Assembly (NCBI RefSeq): GCF_014649835.1
Contig: NZ_BMTU01000001.1
Span: 992,001-1,056,000, forward strand
Source of the DNA: Streptomyces pilosus
GTDB taxonomy: Bacteria; Actinomycetota; Actinomycetes; Streptomycetales; Streptomycetaceae
Direction: 5' to 3'
Length of the DNA stretch: 64,000 bases
Shown: positions 42,206-49,960 of the stretch, piece after piece
Layout: each line of letters starts with the position of its first letter
Position numbering within the stretch: position 1 is the first letter of the stretch
Translations under genes and position numbers: made by a program
The notes under the pieces: model-generated
What the model was told of the DNA's origin: nothing
The model's input: only the letters and a program-made list of their open reading frames with translations
Database searches by the model: none

Positions 42206-42330
42206 AGTTCCTTCGCCAGTTTGCCGATGACATCGCGCGACCGTCCGGGAGTGAGCGATACGGCCTCCACTTTATGGAACAGCGCGCGAAACGCTGCGAG
42301 TTGGGCGTCCGAGTCGATGAAGGCGGCGCC
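42202..42330 (-). pseudogene. 3' remnant of an XRE-family regulator
   Basis: Only the last 40 or so residues remain: AAFIDSDAQLAAFRALFHKVEAVSLTPGRSRDVIGKLAKEL, then TGA. This matches the end of the XRE-type regulators that pair with DUF397 (a helical tail ending in L-A-x-E-L). No helix-turn-helix, start codon or promoter is left. The upstream limit is approximate; the sequence beyond about 42330 is the head of the opposing ATPase fragment. Confidence 0.7.
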
Positions 42331-42344
42331 GTGCGGCCCGTCGC

Positions 42345-42665
42345 GTGACCGTGCACGGCTTGATCCGCCTCGTGGACGTCGCCGAACTCCTCGCCACGGA
42401 GCTGGTGTCCAACGCCGTACGGCACACCAAGGGCCCCGCCGGCCTGCGTGTGCGCTGGTCGCCGCCGGGGACGTTGCGGATCGGGGCGTGGGACGCGGAC
42501 CCCCAGCCCCCGGAGCCGCCGCGCCCGTTGGCGGGGGACACCGAGTCGGAGGACGGGCGAGGGCTGGCGCTGGTGCGGGCCTGCGCCGACGTGTGGGGGT
42601 GGCAGCCGCTGTTCCGGCAGGGCAGTCCCGGCAAGTACGTGTGGTGCGAGCTGTCGGCGGCCTGA
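42345..42665 (+). pseudogene. N-terminally truncated HATPase (RsbW-like anti-sigma kinase)
   Basis: A 106-residue frame from GTG at 42345. It carries VAELLATELVSNAVRHTKGPAGLRVRWSPPGTLRIGAWDADPQPP (N box, and the G1-like ADP-contact residues) and DGRGLALVRACADVWGWQPLFRQGSPGKYVWCEL (G2 box). This is the C-terminal two-thirds of the short serine-kinase-like ATPases of Streptomyces. The usual first 35-40 residues are absent and no ribosome binding site is visible. In relatives this gene is divergent from the XRE regulator; here both lost their 5' ends. It may be inactive. Confidence 0.7.
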
Positions 42666-42723
42666 CGCGCAACAGCAACAAACGGCTTGTCCGGACCCGG
42701 CTTCCCACGGATGCTCGACACTC

Positions 42724-44079
42724 ATGAGCAGGGATGATGTCGACCGGCGACTCGTGGCGGCGGTTCAGGCCGGGGACGTCGAAGCGGTACGGGCGTCGTT
42801 GGACGAGGGTGCCGACCCGGACGCGCCGGGCGACCACGGGCTGCCGGTGCTGTGCGCGGCCGTCGCGGCGTTCGATTCCGCTGTCGCCGCCGTACTGGTC
42901 GAGGGCGGGGCCGATCCCGACCGGGTCCTGCCCGACGGGACCACACCGCTGTGGCGTGCCGTCGACGGCGGTTCCCCGGCCGTCCTCACCGCCGTACTCG
43001 GTGACGAGCCCCGGCTGCGGCTGCCCGAGGAAGCCCGCGAGCGGCTGCTCGCCTTGGCCCGGAGGTGGTACGAGACGGGCACGGCCGAGGAGTTGCGGCG
43101 CCGTACGGGCGCGTCGGAGCCGGTACGTACGGTGCGCGTGCCGGACGACCCCGACGAGTACCACCGGATCGACCAGGTCTCACTCGGCGGCCTGGTCGCA
43201 CGGACCGGGCACGGCGGCATCCTGACCGCGCTGGAGTGGGCCTTCCGCATCCTGACCCCCGTGGACGACCTGGTCGCCCGGGCCGCCGACCAGCCGGACG
43301 AGCAGCACGCCACCTGGTGGGAGGTGCTGTCGGTCCTCCTGAAGCGCCCCAGCTTCGAGACCTGGCAGGCCGTGGTGGCCCACCGTCACCATCCCGACCC
43401 GGTACACCGCCGCTTCGTGGCGGAGTACCTGCGGACCCGGGGAGTCCTCGTGTACGACTCCCCTTACGCGCAGGAGGAGGGTGACTTCCTGGCCGCCTGG
43501 GCGGCGGAGGAGACGGACATCGAGATGCTCGTGAAGGTACTGGAGGCTTTCGCCGAGTACGAGCACCCCGGAACGGAGGACATCGGTCTCCGCTACGCCG
43601 GCCACCCGGATGCCCGGGTACGCAGGCAGGTGCCCGAGCTCTTCTGCCCCTGGGGCGCTTCCCTGACGTCCCCGGCCAGGGACGGGCTGCTCCCCCTCAT
43701 CCGTGACCCGGACGCCCGGGTGCGGCTGCTCGCCTCCCGGATGGCCGTCCACGACGACGCCCTGCTCACCCCCGCCGTGCAGGCGCTGCTCGCCCTGGCC
43801 GGCGGCCCGGACGCCGGTCTGCGGGGTGAGGCGGCGGCACTTCTGGCCCCCTGCCCGGACCACTCGCCCGCGGTCGCCGACGCCTTGTTCGCGCTGCTCG
43901 ACGAGGACGACCGGCTCACCCGCCTGGAGGCGGCCTACGGTCTCGCCCTGCGCGACGACCCGCGCACCGCCGAGGCGTACCGGCGGCTCAAGCGCCTCGG
44001 CCTCGCCGACCCCGACGATCACCGGTGGAGCAAGGTGGGGGACTGGCAGTACGCCAAGGACCACCCGCCCGCCGAGTGA
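42724..44079 (+). CDS. Ankyrin-repeat and HEAT-like repeat protein
   Basis: A 451-residue soluble repeat protein. Residues 1-95 hold two or three ankyrin units (DRRLVAAVQAGDVEAVRASLDEGADPDAPGDHGLPVLCAAVAAF, VLVEGGADPDRVLPDGTTPLWRAVDGG). The middle is helical (TWWEVLSVLLKRPSFETWQAVVAHRHH). The last 180 residues are HEAT-like (HPDARVRRQVPELF, RDPDARVRLLASRMAVHDD, LRGEAAALLAP, RLTRLEAAYGLALRDDP). Such proteins bind other proteins; no enzyme motif is present. The start ATG at 42724 has a weak ribosome binding site. It stands alone after the scarred region. Confidence 0.85.
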   Translation: MSRDDVDRRLVAAVQAGDVEAVRASLDEGADPDAPGDHGLPVLCAAVAAFDSAVAAVLVEGGADPDRVLPDGTTPLWRAVDGGSPAVLTAVLGDEPRLRLPEEARERLLALARRWYETGTAEELRRRTGASEPVRTVRVPDDPDEYHRIDQVSLGGLVARTGHGGILTALEWAFRILTPVDDLVARAADQPDEQHATWWEVLSVLLKRPSFETWQAVVAHRHHPDPVHRRFVAEYLRTRGVLVYDSPYAQEEGDFLAAWAAEETDIEMLVKVLEAFAEYEHPGTEDIGLRYAGHPDARVRRQVPELFCPWGASLTSPARDGLLPLIRDPDARVRLLASRMAVHDDALLTPAVQALLALAGGPDAGLRGEAAALLAPCPDHSPAVADALFALLDEDDRLTRLEAAYGLALRDDPRTAEAYRRLKRLGLADPDDHRWSKVGDWQYAKDHPPAE

Positions 44080-44219
44080 CAGATCCGGTGGCTCATGCCC
44101 CGTCCGGTGATGTACCGGCCGCGGCCCGGCCGGCTGCGGCTGGGACGAGCCGGGGCCATCTGTCGATGGCACGGACAGGTGGTCGGAGACTGCCGATGCG
44201 AGGAACCTGGCTCCGGCAG

Positions 44220-44893
44220 TCAGGTGTCCCGAAGTCCCGCGTCGTCGCCCAGCCGCTGGTCGAGATCACTGGTCCACTGCTGAGCCCACGCCCTGATCTC
44301 CATGATCCGGTCCTCGTCAAGACCATAGGAGGCGAACTCCTCGTCGTCGAACCACTCGGCTCCGGCCAATCGGTCACGCAGATCCTGCCGGCGGAACTCA
44401 TCACGGCCGTGTCGTTCGCCCAACCGCTCGAGATCGGTGACCGTGTGGTGGGCGGATGCGGCGTGGACGTCGATCAGGTCGCGGACCGCGCCACGGTCGG
44501 CGAGCGCCCGGACCTTGGTGCCGATCACGTCATCGAGGGCGAGAACCGGGCCGTACTCGGTGGTGAGAGGCGCTGCCCAAAGGTTCTCCGTGAGGATGTC
44601 CACCTCGCAGTCTTCTCCGGTATCAGGGTCGGCCGCCAGCAGACGTGCCGACAGCGGGTCGACGTCGATCATCGTCACGCGCCAGCCCTGTTCGGTCAGT
44701 GCCCGGCACAGATGATCGGCGATGTCCGTCATGGGGGGGCGGGATTCTCCGTCGCGACGTCCAGGTCCTGGCTGAGCCGGTCGACCAGTCCGTGTGCCTG
44801 CACGGCATACCCGCCGGTGATGACCAGCGGGTAGGGCGTGCCGATGGCGAGGACGTCGGACAGGAGACGGTGGTGCAGGTCGCTGAGGTTCAC
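44220..44893 (-). pseudogene. AbiEii-type nucleotidyltransferase toxin, frameshifted
   Basis: Two frames together make one AbiEii/AbiGii toxin. The first (44893 to 44729) reads VNLSDLHHRLLSDVLAIG, then TGGYAVQAHGLVDRLSQDLDVATENPAPP and stop. The second (44732 to 44220) reads MTDIADHLCRALTEQG, then VDILTENLWAAPLTTEYGPVLALDDVIGTKVRALADRGAVRDLIDVHAAS. GGYAVQAHG...RLSQDLDV is the nucleotide-binding motif, and K-x-RAL-x-R-x-x-RDLID is the second conserved block. The frames change at a run of seven G (44733-44739); eight would restore the full 225-residue protein. This could be a true mutation, a phase switch or a sequencing error. It is coupled to the gene upstream (GTGA). Confidence 0.8.
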
Positions 44894-45255
44894 GCGGCAG
44901 CTGACGCCTCACGGGCGAGGTCGGGGAAAGCGTCCTCCCACACGTCGCGGATGTGCCTGCTGATCAGAGTTCGCAGCGCGGGCCACTGAGAGGCAAGCAG
45001 GTGCCGGTTCACATAGGTGAGAAGATCGCGGCGTTGGCCCTCGGCCAGAACCGTCCGATAGAGACTCATCCGCTGACGTGGCCGGTCGAGGTCGTACACG
45101 CGCAGGCCGGACCAGGCGATGTGCAGCGGGAGCTCGACCTGGCCGTGCAGCGGTCCGGTCAACTCGTCCAGCCGATCCGGCAGACGGCCCGCGTACCGGG
45201 CGCGCAGCACATCTGCGGCAGAAGGCTCGAACGAGCGTGAGTGCAGCCGATCCAC
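44890..45255 (-). CDS. Putative antitoxin partner of the AbiEii-type toxin
   Basis: A 121-residue protein: VDRLHSRSFEPSAADVLRARYAGRLPDRLDELTGPLHGQVELPLHIAWSGLRVYDLDRPRQRMSLYRTVLAEGQRRDLLTYVNRHLLASQWPALR and on to REASAAA. No helix-turn-helix is obvious, unlike classical AbiEi. The GTG at 45255 has GGAGGG upstream; a longer frame to 45381 lacks support. The stop overlaps the toxin start (GTGA), the arrangement expected of a toxin-antitoxin pair. Antitoxin function is inferred only from position. Confidence 0.65.
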   Translation of the reverse strand: MDRLHSRSFEPSAADVLRARYAGRLPDRLDELTGPLHGQVELPLHIAWSGLRVYDLDRPRQRMSLYRTVLAEGQRRDLLTYVNRHLLASQWPALRTLISRHIRDVWEDAFPDLAREASAAA

Positions 45256-45364
45256 GTCGGCATTATCCCTCCGTTCACCGCATGCGTCGAAGCCCGAGCG
45301 GAGTTCGGTTGACGTGTGCGTCAGCTCAAGATGTCCGAGCCTGCGTCCTGCGAAGCCCGAGCCC

Positions 45365-45994
45365 TCACGTACGACCGTCACCGCCCCGCACGAACACCCC
45401 CGCCCGTGCTGCCGCCGCCGCGGCCTCGGCGGCCCGGTCGGCGGCGGCTTCGTCGAGGGGGGCGCCGCTGGTCAGCAGGCGGTAGTAGAGCGGAGCAGAG
45501 ACGGCGCGGATCACCTCGTGGGCGTCGGTGCCCTCGGGGATCTCGCCGCGGTCGACGGCCTGTCGGACGCAGGGCGCCCACTCCTCGACGCGGGTGTCGT
45601 AGAAGCGGTGCAGGGCCTCGGCCGTCTTCGCCTCGCCGGTGGCGGCGGCGATCACCGCCTTGAACAGCGCACCCTGCCGCGGATCGGCCAGGGTGCGCCG
45701 CACGAGCCGGGCGTTGGCCCTGAGGTCACCGAGCAGCGAGCCGGTCTCGGTACGGGGCAGTGACTGCTCGGCCATGTCCAGCAGCAGATCCGCCACCAGG
45801 CCGGTCACCGTCCCCCAGCGGCGGTAGACGGTCGTCTTGCCCACCTCGGCGCGGCGCGCGACGTCGGCGAGGTCCAGGTGGGCGAAGCCGTGCTCCGCCA
45901 GCGCGTCCCCGGCCGCCCGCAGCACCGACGCCCGCACGCGCGCCGTGCGCCCGCCAGGGCGCACGGTTCCCGGATCCGCACCCTCGAACTCCAT
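45365..45994 (-). CDS. TetR-family transcriptional regulator
   Basis: A 209-residue repressor. The N-terminal DNA-binding part reads VRASVLRAAGDALAEHGFAHLDLADVARRAEVGKTTVYRRWGTVTGLVADLL, the standard TetR helix-turn-helix with TTVYRRW. The C-terminal ligand-binding part is all helical and ends in Ala/Arg repeats. GGAG lies eight bases before the ATG. It is divergent from the aldo/keto reductase with about 105 bases between, so the reductase is its likely target. CGTTAACG (46045-46052) in the gap is a possible half of an operator. Confidence 0.92.
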   Translation of the reverse strand: MEFEGADPGTVRPGGRTARVRASVLRAAGDALAEHGFAHLDLADVARRAEVGKTTVYRRWGTVTGLVADLLLDMAEQSLPRTETGSLLGDLRANARLVRRTLADPRQGALFKAVIAAATGEAKTAEALHRFYDTRVEEWAPCVRQAVDRGEIPEGTDAHEVIRAVSAPLYYRLLTSGAPLDEAAADRAAEAAAAAARAGVFVRGGDGRT

Positions 45995-46099
45995 AACGGG
46001 ACTCCAGTTCCATTAATCGCCCACTCCTGCTACGTTGGGCTCCACGTTAACGGAACCACAGACCCGTTTGACTGATCGGGCGACGAGAGAGGTACAGCC

Positions 46100-47152
46100 A
46101 TGGAGTACCGGCGGCTGGGCGCATCCGGCCTCAAGGTCCCCGCACTGAGCTTCGGCGCCGGCACCTTCGGCGGCCGGGGCCCGCTGTTCGGCGCCTGGGG
46201 CACCACCGACGCGAGGGAGGCACGCCGTCTCGTGGACATCTGCCTCGACGCCGGGATCACCATGTTCGACACCGCCGACGTCTATTCCGGCGGGGCCTCC
46301 GAGGAGGTGCTGGGCGAGGCGATCAAGAACCGCAGGGACCAGGTGATCGTGTCCACCAAGACCGGCCTGCCGATGGGCGACGGCCCCGGCGACGCGGGCA
46401 CCTCGCGCTCCCGGCTGATCAGGGCGTGCGAGGACGCCCTGCGCCGGCTCGGCACCGACCACATCGACCTGTTCCAGCTGCACGCCTACGACGCCGGGGC
46501 GCCGGTCGAGGAAGTCCTGTCCGCGCTCGACGACCTCGTGCGGGCGGGCAAGGTCCGCTACCTCGGCATCTCCAACTTCTCCGGCTGGCAGGCGATGAAG
46601 TCCCTGGCGAGCGCGGAGAGGTACGGCCACCCGCGCTACGTGGCCCATCAGGTCTACTACTCACTCGTCGGACGCGACTACGAATGGGAGCTGATGCCCC
46701 TCGGGCTCGACCAGGGCCTCGGTGCCCTCGTCTGGAGCCCGCTCGGCTGGGGACGGCTCACCGGGAGAATCCGCCGCGGTACGCCGCTCCCGGCCGGCAG
46801 CCGGCTGCACCGCACCGCGGACTACGGCCCACCGGTCGAGGACGAACACCTCTACCGCGTGGTGGACGCCCTCGACGAGATCGCGCGGGAGACGGGGAAG
46901 AGCGTTCCGCAGATCGCCCTCAACTGGCTGTTGCGGCGACCGACCGTCTCCTCCGTCATCATCGGCGCCCGCGACGAGCACCAGCTCCGCCAGAACCTCG
47001 GCGCCGTCGGCTGGGCGCTCACGCCCGGTCAGGTGGCGGCGCTCGACGCGGCGAGCGTCAGGACCGCGCCCTACCCGTACTTCCCGTACCAGCGCCAGGA
47101 AGGCTTCGCCCGCCTCAACCCACCCGTAATCGCGCCTCCGACCGCCGCCTGA
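46100..47152 (+). CDS. Aldo/keto reductase
   Basis: A 350-residue NADPH-dependent reductase that reduces aldehydes or ketones. Catalytic residues are present: Asp and Tyr in MFDTADVYSGGASEE, Lys in VSTKTGLPM and His in LFQLHAYDAG. The (beta/alpha)8 barrel pattern continues with YLGISNFSGWQAMKSL, WSPLGWGRLTGRIRRG (cofactor loop) and SSVIIGARDEHQLRQNL (NADPH phosphate-binding). The start is preceded by GAGAGG. It is probably controlled by the divergent TetR gene. The substrate is unknown. Confidence 0.93.
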   Translation: MEYRRLGASGLKVPALSFGAGTFGGRGPLFGAWGTTDAREARRLVDICLDAGITMFDTADVYSGGASEEVLGEAIKNRRDQVIVSTKTGLPMGDGPGDAGTSRSRLIRACEDALRRLGTDHIDLFQLHAYDAGAPVEEVLSALDDLVRAGKVRYLGISNFSGWQAMKSLASAERYGHPRYVAHQVYYSLVGRDYEWELMPLGLDQGLGALVWSPLGWGRLTGRIRRGTPLPAGSRLHRTADYGPPVEDEHLYRVVDALDEIARETGKSVPQIALNWLLRRPTVSSVIIGARDEHQLRQNLGAVGWALTPGQVAALDAASVRTAPYPYFPYQRQEGFARLNPPVIAPPTAA

Positions 47153-47182
47153 CCGGGCATCAGGCGGCGGAAGGCCCGCCGC

Positions 47183-48097
47183 TCACCGGTGCAGGACCGT
47201 GCGCCGGCGCATGCGCGTCAGCTTCTCCGGGTTGCGCACGGCGTAGAGGCCGGTGATGAGGCCGTCGTCGAAGCGTGCCGCCATCACCGTGTCGAGTTCG
47301 CCGTCGAGCCGGACGAGCAGCCCCGGGAAGCCGTTGACCTGCACCGGTTCCATCGAGACCGCGGCGGGCTGCTTGACGAGGCCGCCGAGCATGAGGCGGG
47401 CCACCTTGTCGGCTCCCCGGACCGGCCGCAGGACGGCCTGTTTGATGCCGCCGCCGTCGCCGAGCAGGACGACGTCCGGCGCCAGGATGTCGAGCAGGCC
47501 CTGGAGGTCGCCCGTCTCGACGGCCCGCTGGAACGCGGCGAGCGCGTCACGGGTCTCGGTCCGGGAGACCGCCCCGCGCGGCCTGCGCGCCGCGACGTGG
47601 GCGCGGGCCCGGTGGGCGGTCTGGCGGACCGCGGCCGGGCTCTTGCCGACGGCCTCGGCGATCTCGTCGTAGCCCAGGTCGAACACCTCGCGCAGCACGA
47701 ACACCGCCCGCTCGGTCGGCGTGAGCGTCTCCATGACGAGCATCATCGCCATGGAGACGCTGTCGGCCAGTTCGACGTCCTCGGCGACATCGGGTGCGGT
47801 GAGGAGCGGCTCGGGCAGCCAGGAGCCGACGTAGGACTCCTTGCGGCGGCCGAGCGTCCGCAGCCGGGTCAGGGCCTGCCGGGTCGTGATGCGCACGAGA
47901 TAGGCGCGCCGGTCGCGCACCTGGGAGAGGTCGACGCCCGCCCACCGCAGCCAGGTCTCCTGGAGGACGTCCTCCGCGTCCGCCGCCGAACCGAGCATCT
48001 CGTAGGCGACGGTGAAGAGGAGGTTGCGGTGGGCGACGAAGGCCTCGGTGGCGGGACCGCCGCGCCCGTCGTGCCCGTGCTCGCCGTGGTCGCTCAT
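47183..48097 (-). CDS. ECF41-type sigma factor (SigJ-like) with SnoaL C-terminal domain
   Basis: A 304-residue sigma factor. Region 2 is LLFTVAYEMLGSAADAEDVLQETWLRWAGVDLSQVRDRRAYLVRITTRQALTRLR, and region 4 is LTPTERAVFVLREVFDLGYDEIAEAVGKSPAAVRQTAHRARAHV. A SnoaL-like domain of about 110 residues follows (FQRAVETGDLQGLLDILAPDVVLLGDGGGIKQAVLRPV, then GLYAVRNPEKLTRM). The NPEKL end is typical of ECF41, where the extension acts as a built-in control domain. ATG 48097 has GGAG eight bases upstream; ATG 48115 is possible. A matching ECF41 promoter lies upstream, and the AhpD-like target gene is divergent. Confidence 0.92.
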   Translation of the reverse strand: MSDHGEHGHDGRGGPATEAFVAHRNLLFTVAYEMLGSAADAEDVLQETWLRWAGVDLSQVRDRRAYLVRITTRQALTRLRTLGRRKESYVGSWLPEPLLTAPDVAEDVELADSVSMAMMLVMETLTPTERAVFVLREVFDLGYDEIAEAVGKSPAAVRQTAHRARAHVAARRPRGAVSRTETRDALAAFQRAVETGDLQGLLDILAPDVVLLGDGGGIKQAVLRPVRGADKVARLMLGGLVKQPAAVSMEPVQVNGFPGLLVRLDGELDTVMAARFDDGLITGLYAVRNPEKLTRMRRRTVLHR

Positions 48098-48146
48098 CGC
48101 TCCGACTCCGTCCATCCGTCCGCCCCCGACCGTGTCACGCGCACAG

Positions 48147-48173
48147 GACGCCGGCCACCGTCGTCCTGTGACA
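48147..48173 (-). promoter_or_regulatory. ECF41-type autoregulated promoter
   Basis: Read leftward, TGTCACA (48173-48167) and CGTC (48150-48147) are exactly 16 bases apart. This is the ECF41 target pattern I know, TGTCACA with a downstream CGTC. It faces the sigma gene, leaving a short leader of about 25-45 bases. Confidence 0.8.
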
Positions 48174-48207
48174 TCCGCCGGCGGTAACCCACGTCACAGC
48201 GGCGCCC

Positions 48208-48234
48208 CGTCACACGGGCCGGACGGCCGGCATC
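48208..48234 (+). promoter_or_regulatory. Weaker ECF41-like promoter facing the AhpD-like gene
   Basis: CGTCACA (48208-48214)-N16-CATC (48231-48234) differs from TGTCACA-N16-CGTC at two positions. It faces the carboxymuconolactone decarboxylase-family gene at 48298, the usual ECF41 target. Confidence 0.45.
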
Positions 48235-48242
48235 TCGTGTGC

Positions 48243-48266
48243 GTCAGTTCGTCAGTTCGTCAGTTC
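48243..48266. repeat. Three perfect copies of an 8-base repeat
   Basis: GTCAGTTC occurs at 48243-48250, 48251-48258 and 48259-48266 without a mismatch, within the leader of the AhpD-like gene. Copy number may vary between strains. Confidence 0.85.
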
Positions 48267-48297
48267 GCCGGCAGGGCGATGACAGTGAGGACACGTC

Positions 48298-48783
48298 ATG
48301 GACATCCGGTTCAACCTGTTCGAGAACGAGGTCGGCATCAAGCTCGCCAAGCGCTTCGCGGGCATCGCGCAGGTGGTGCAGCAGTCGCCGCTGCCGAAGT
48401 CCACGCAGGAGCTGGTCGCGTTGCGCGCCAGCCAGATCAACGGCTGCGGTCACTGCATCGACATGCACGTCAAGGAGGCGGCGGCCGCCGGTGAGAGCGA
48501 GATCCGTCTGCACCTGGTCGCCGCGTGGCGCGAATCCACCGTGTTCACCGAGGCCGAGCAGGCCGCGCTGGCGCTCGCAGAGGAGGGCACCCGGCTCGCC
48601 GACGCCCACCAGGGCGTGTCCGACGAGACCTGGGCCCGGGTGCGCGAGCACTACGACGACGACCAGGTCGCCGCGCTGGTCGCCGTGGTCGCCCTGATCA
48701 ACGCGGCCAACCGCCTCGCCGTGATCCTGCACCAGCCGGGCGGCTCCTACGAGGCGGGGATGTTCGCCGCCGCGATGAACTGA
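48298..48783 (+). CDS. Carboxymuconolactone decarboxylase / AhpD-family protein
   Basis: A 161-residue protein: LAKRFAGIAQVVQQSPLPKSTQELVALRASQINGCGHCIDMHVKEAAAAGESEIRLHLVAAWRE. The motif E-L-V-x-L-R-x-S-x-x-N-x-C-x-x-C-x-x-x-H gives the AhpD-type redox pair (CGHC) and the proton-relay His, so it probably acts as a peroxidase-like or redox enzyme. GAGG lies eight bases before the ATG. It is divergent from the ECF41 factor, the combination known for this sigma group, and is therefore the likely regulon member. Confidence 0.92.
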   Translation: MDIRFNLFENEVGIKLAKRFAGIAQVVQQSPLPKSTQELVALRASQINGCGHCIDMHVKEAAAAGESEIRLHLVAAWRESTVFTEAEQAALALAEEGTRLADAHQGVSDETWARVREHYDDDQVAALVAVVALINAANRLAVILHQPGGSYEAGMFAAAMN

Positions 48784-49143
48784 GCCGGGCCGGCGCGGGG
48801 CCGGGGCCCCGGCCCCGCGCCATGGCCGGGCACAGGGCCACCCCCGGGGCACAGGCCCACGCCCCCGGGGACCGACCATGGGCGCCCCCGGGCACAGGCC
48901 GTGCATCCGTCCCACGGTCGCCTCCCGGGCACCTCGACGGCACCTTCGTGGATGCCCACCGCTGATGCGAGCTGTGGCGCCGGCAGTACGACCAGGAGCA
49001 CCCGGCCGTCGGGTGGTCGGCCCCGGACGACTCATGTCCCGTGCGGTCACGAGGCTGCACCACAAGCGCACCGGTGCCACGTCCGACGAGGGCAAAGTCC
49101 ACTTGTTCATCCAGGTCGGCGCCCGGACCGGCCTCAATGATCG
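48784..49143. other. Gene-poor region before the tRNA fragment
   Basis: About 360 bases with no gene I can defend. It begins with GC-rich inverted and direct repeats around CCCCGGG and GGCACAGG that may terminate the AhpD-like transcript. The second half has short frames on both strands (for example leftward LSAWEAAIIEAGPGADLDEQ) that could be the ruins of a gene from an integrated element. Confidence 0.45.
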
Positions 49144-49191
49144 CAGCTTCCCAAGCTGAGAGCGCGAGTTCGGTTCTCGTCACCCGCTCCA
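49144..49191 (+). pseudogene. 3' fragment of tRNA-Gly (CCC), probable attachment site
   Basis: The segment holds most of an anticodon arm (CAGC-TTCCCAA-GCTG, anticodon CCC) and a complete T-arm (GCGAG-TTCGGTT-CTCGT). It ends with the 3' acceptor half CACCCGC, discriminator T and CCA. The 5' half of the tRNA is missing, and T-loop position 58 is G where A is nearly universal. Integrating elements that use tRNA genes leave exactly such 3' halves at their far end, so I read this as an att remnant. No integrase is nearby. Confidence 0.7.
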
Positions 49192-49241
49192 TGAAGAAGC
49201 GACCTGGGCCTTGCTGATTGACGAGCGCTTTGGCGCGTGCC

Positions 49242-49580
49242 TCAGGCGACGGTGTACTCCGCGTCGCCGAAGTCTGCGACTACTCGCAAGCGGCCGCCGA
49301 GCGCTTCCACGTAGGCCCGGAGAGTCGCGACCTCCGCGCGATCCAGCTCACCGTGCTCGATCGCGGAGACCCGAGGTGCCGAGACCCCCATCGACGCGGC
49401 CACTTGGCGCTGAGTCAACGCTTGTTCACGCCTGACCTCGGCGAGCTTGTGAGCACGCACTTCGGCGGTCAACCGGTCCATGGCCGCTTGCTTCTCCTGA
49501 GGCGACCGCACCGGCAGCCCCGATGCCGCGCGCCGCTCGCGCGCCCTGCGCTTGGTCTCCTCCCAGCCCACGGTGCTCAT
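49242..49580 (-). CDS. XRE-family antitoxin, HigA-like
   Basis: A 112-residue protein with a helix-turn-helix: AHKLAEVRREQALTQRQVAASMGVSAPRVSAIEHGELDRAEVATLRAYVEALGGRLRVVADFGD. The HTH plus the short AYVEALGGRL-x-V tail is typical of HigA-type antitoxins encoded after their toxin. Its ATG overlaps the toxin stop (ATGA). It would bind and neutralise the toxin and repress the promoter. Confidence 0.88.
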   Translation of the reverse strand: MSTVGWEETKRRARERRAASGLPVRSPQEKQAAMDRLTAEVRAHKLAEVRREQALTQRQVAASMGVSAPRVSAIEHGELDRAEVATLRAYVEALGGRLRVVADFGDAEYTVA

Positions 49581-49960
49581 TCGTACTCCCTGATTTCGAG
49601 ATCAGCCAGATGTGCCTGGTATCGCTCTTCGGCAAGCGGAATGTTGATGTCGTACCAGCGCTGCCAGTTTCCGGCTTTGTCGCCGGCCACCAGCAAGACT
49701 GCCCGGCGCACCGGATCGAAGGCGAAGAGGATGCGGATCTCACTACTCCCGGACGATCCCGGCCTCAACTCCTTGAGGTGATGGTTCTCAGCACCCTTGA
49801 TCCGATCCACCAGCGGACGACCGAGCGTCGGGCCCGTTGCCGCCAACATGTCGATGGCGTCTTCTACCTGTTCGGAGCTGTTCCAGTCCTCTTCGGCCAG
49901 CGCCTCGAACCATGCCGCGACCTCCCCGACGAGAACCACTTCCCATTGAGCCACGACCAC
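49577..49960 (-). CDS. RelE/HigB-type toxin, phage Gp49-like
   Basis: A 127-residue protein: VVVAQWEVVLVGEVAAWFEALAEEDWNSSEQVEDAIDMLAATGPTLGRPLVDRIKGAENHHLKELRPGSSGSSEIRILFAFDPVRRAVLLVAGDKAGNWQRWYDINIPLAEERY. The core HHLKELRP...EIRILFAFDPxRxAVLLxxGDKxGNWxxWY is the Gp49/HigB pattern of mRNA-cleaving toxins that act on ribosomes. GTG at 49960 is chosen, with a second GTG at 49954; no ribosome binding site is visible, so it may be leaderless. Order is toxin then antitoxin, as in HigBA. Confidence 0.88.
   Translation of the reverse strand: MVVAQWEVVLVGEVAAWFEALAEEDWNSSEQVEDAIDMLAATGPTLGRPLVDRIKGAENHHLKELRPGSSGSSEIRILFAFDPVRRAVLLVAGDKAGNWQRWYDINIPLAEERYQAHLADLEIREYE

Noticed and set aside
48698..49192. 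Minus-strand frame beginning MERVTRTELALSAWEAAII as an integrase remnant
   Set aside because: No catalytic Arg/His/Tyr pattern of tyrosine recombinases and no serine recombinase motif. The start overlaps the tRNA fragment.
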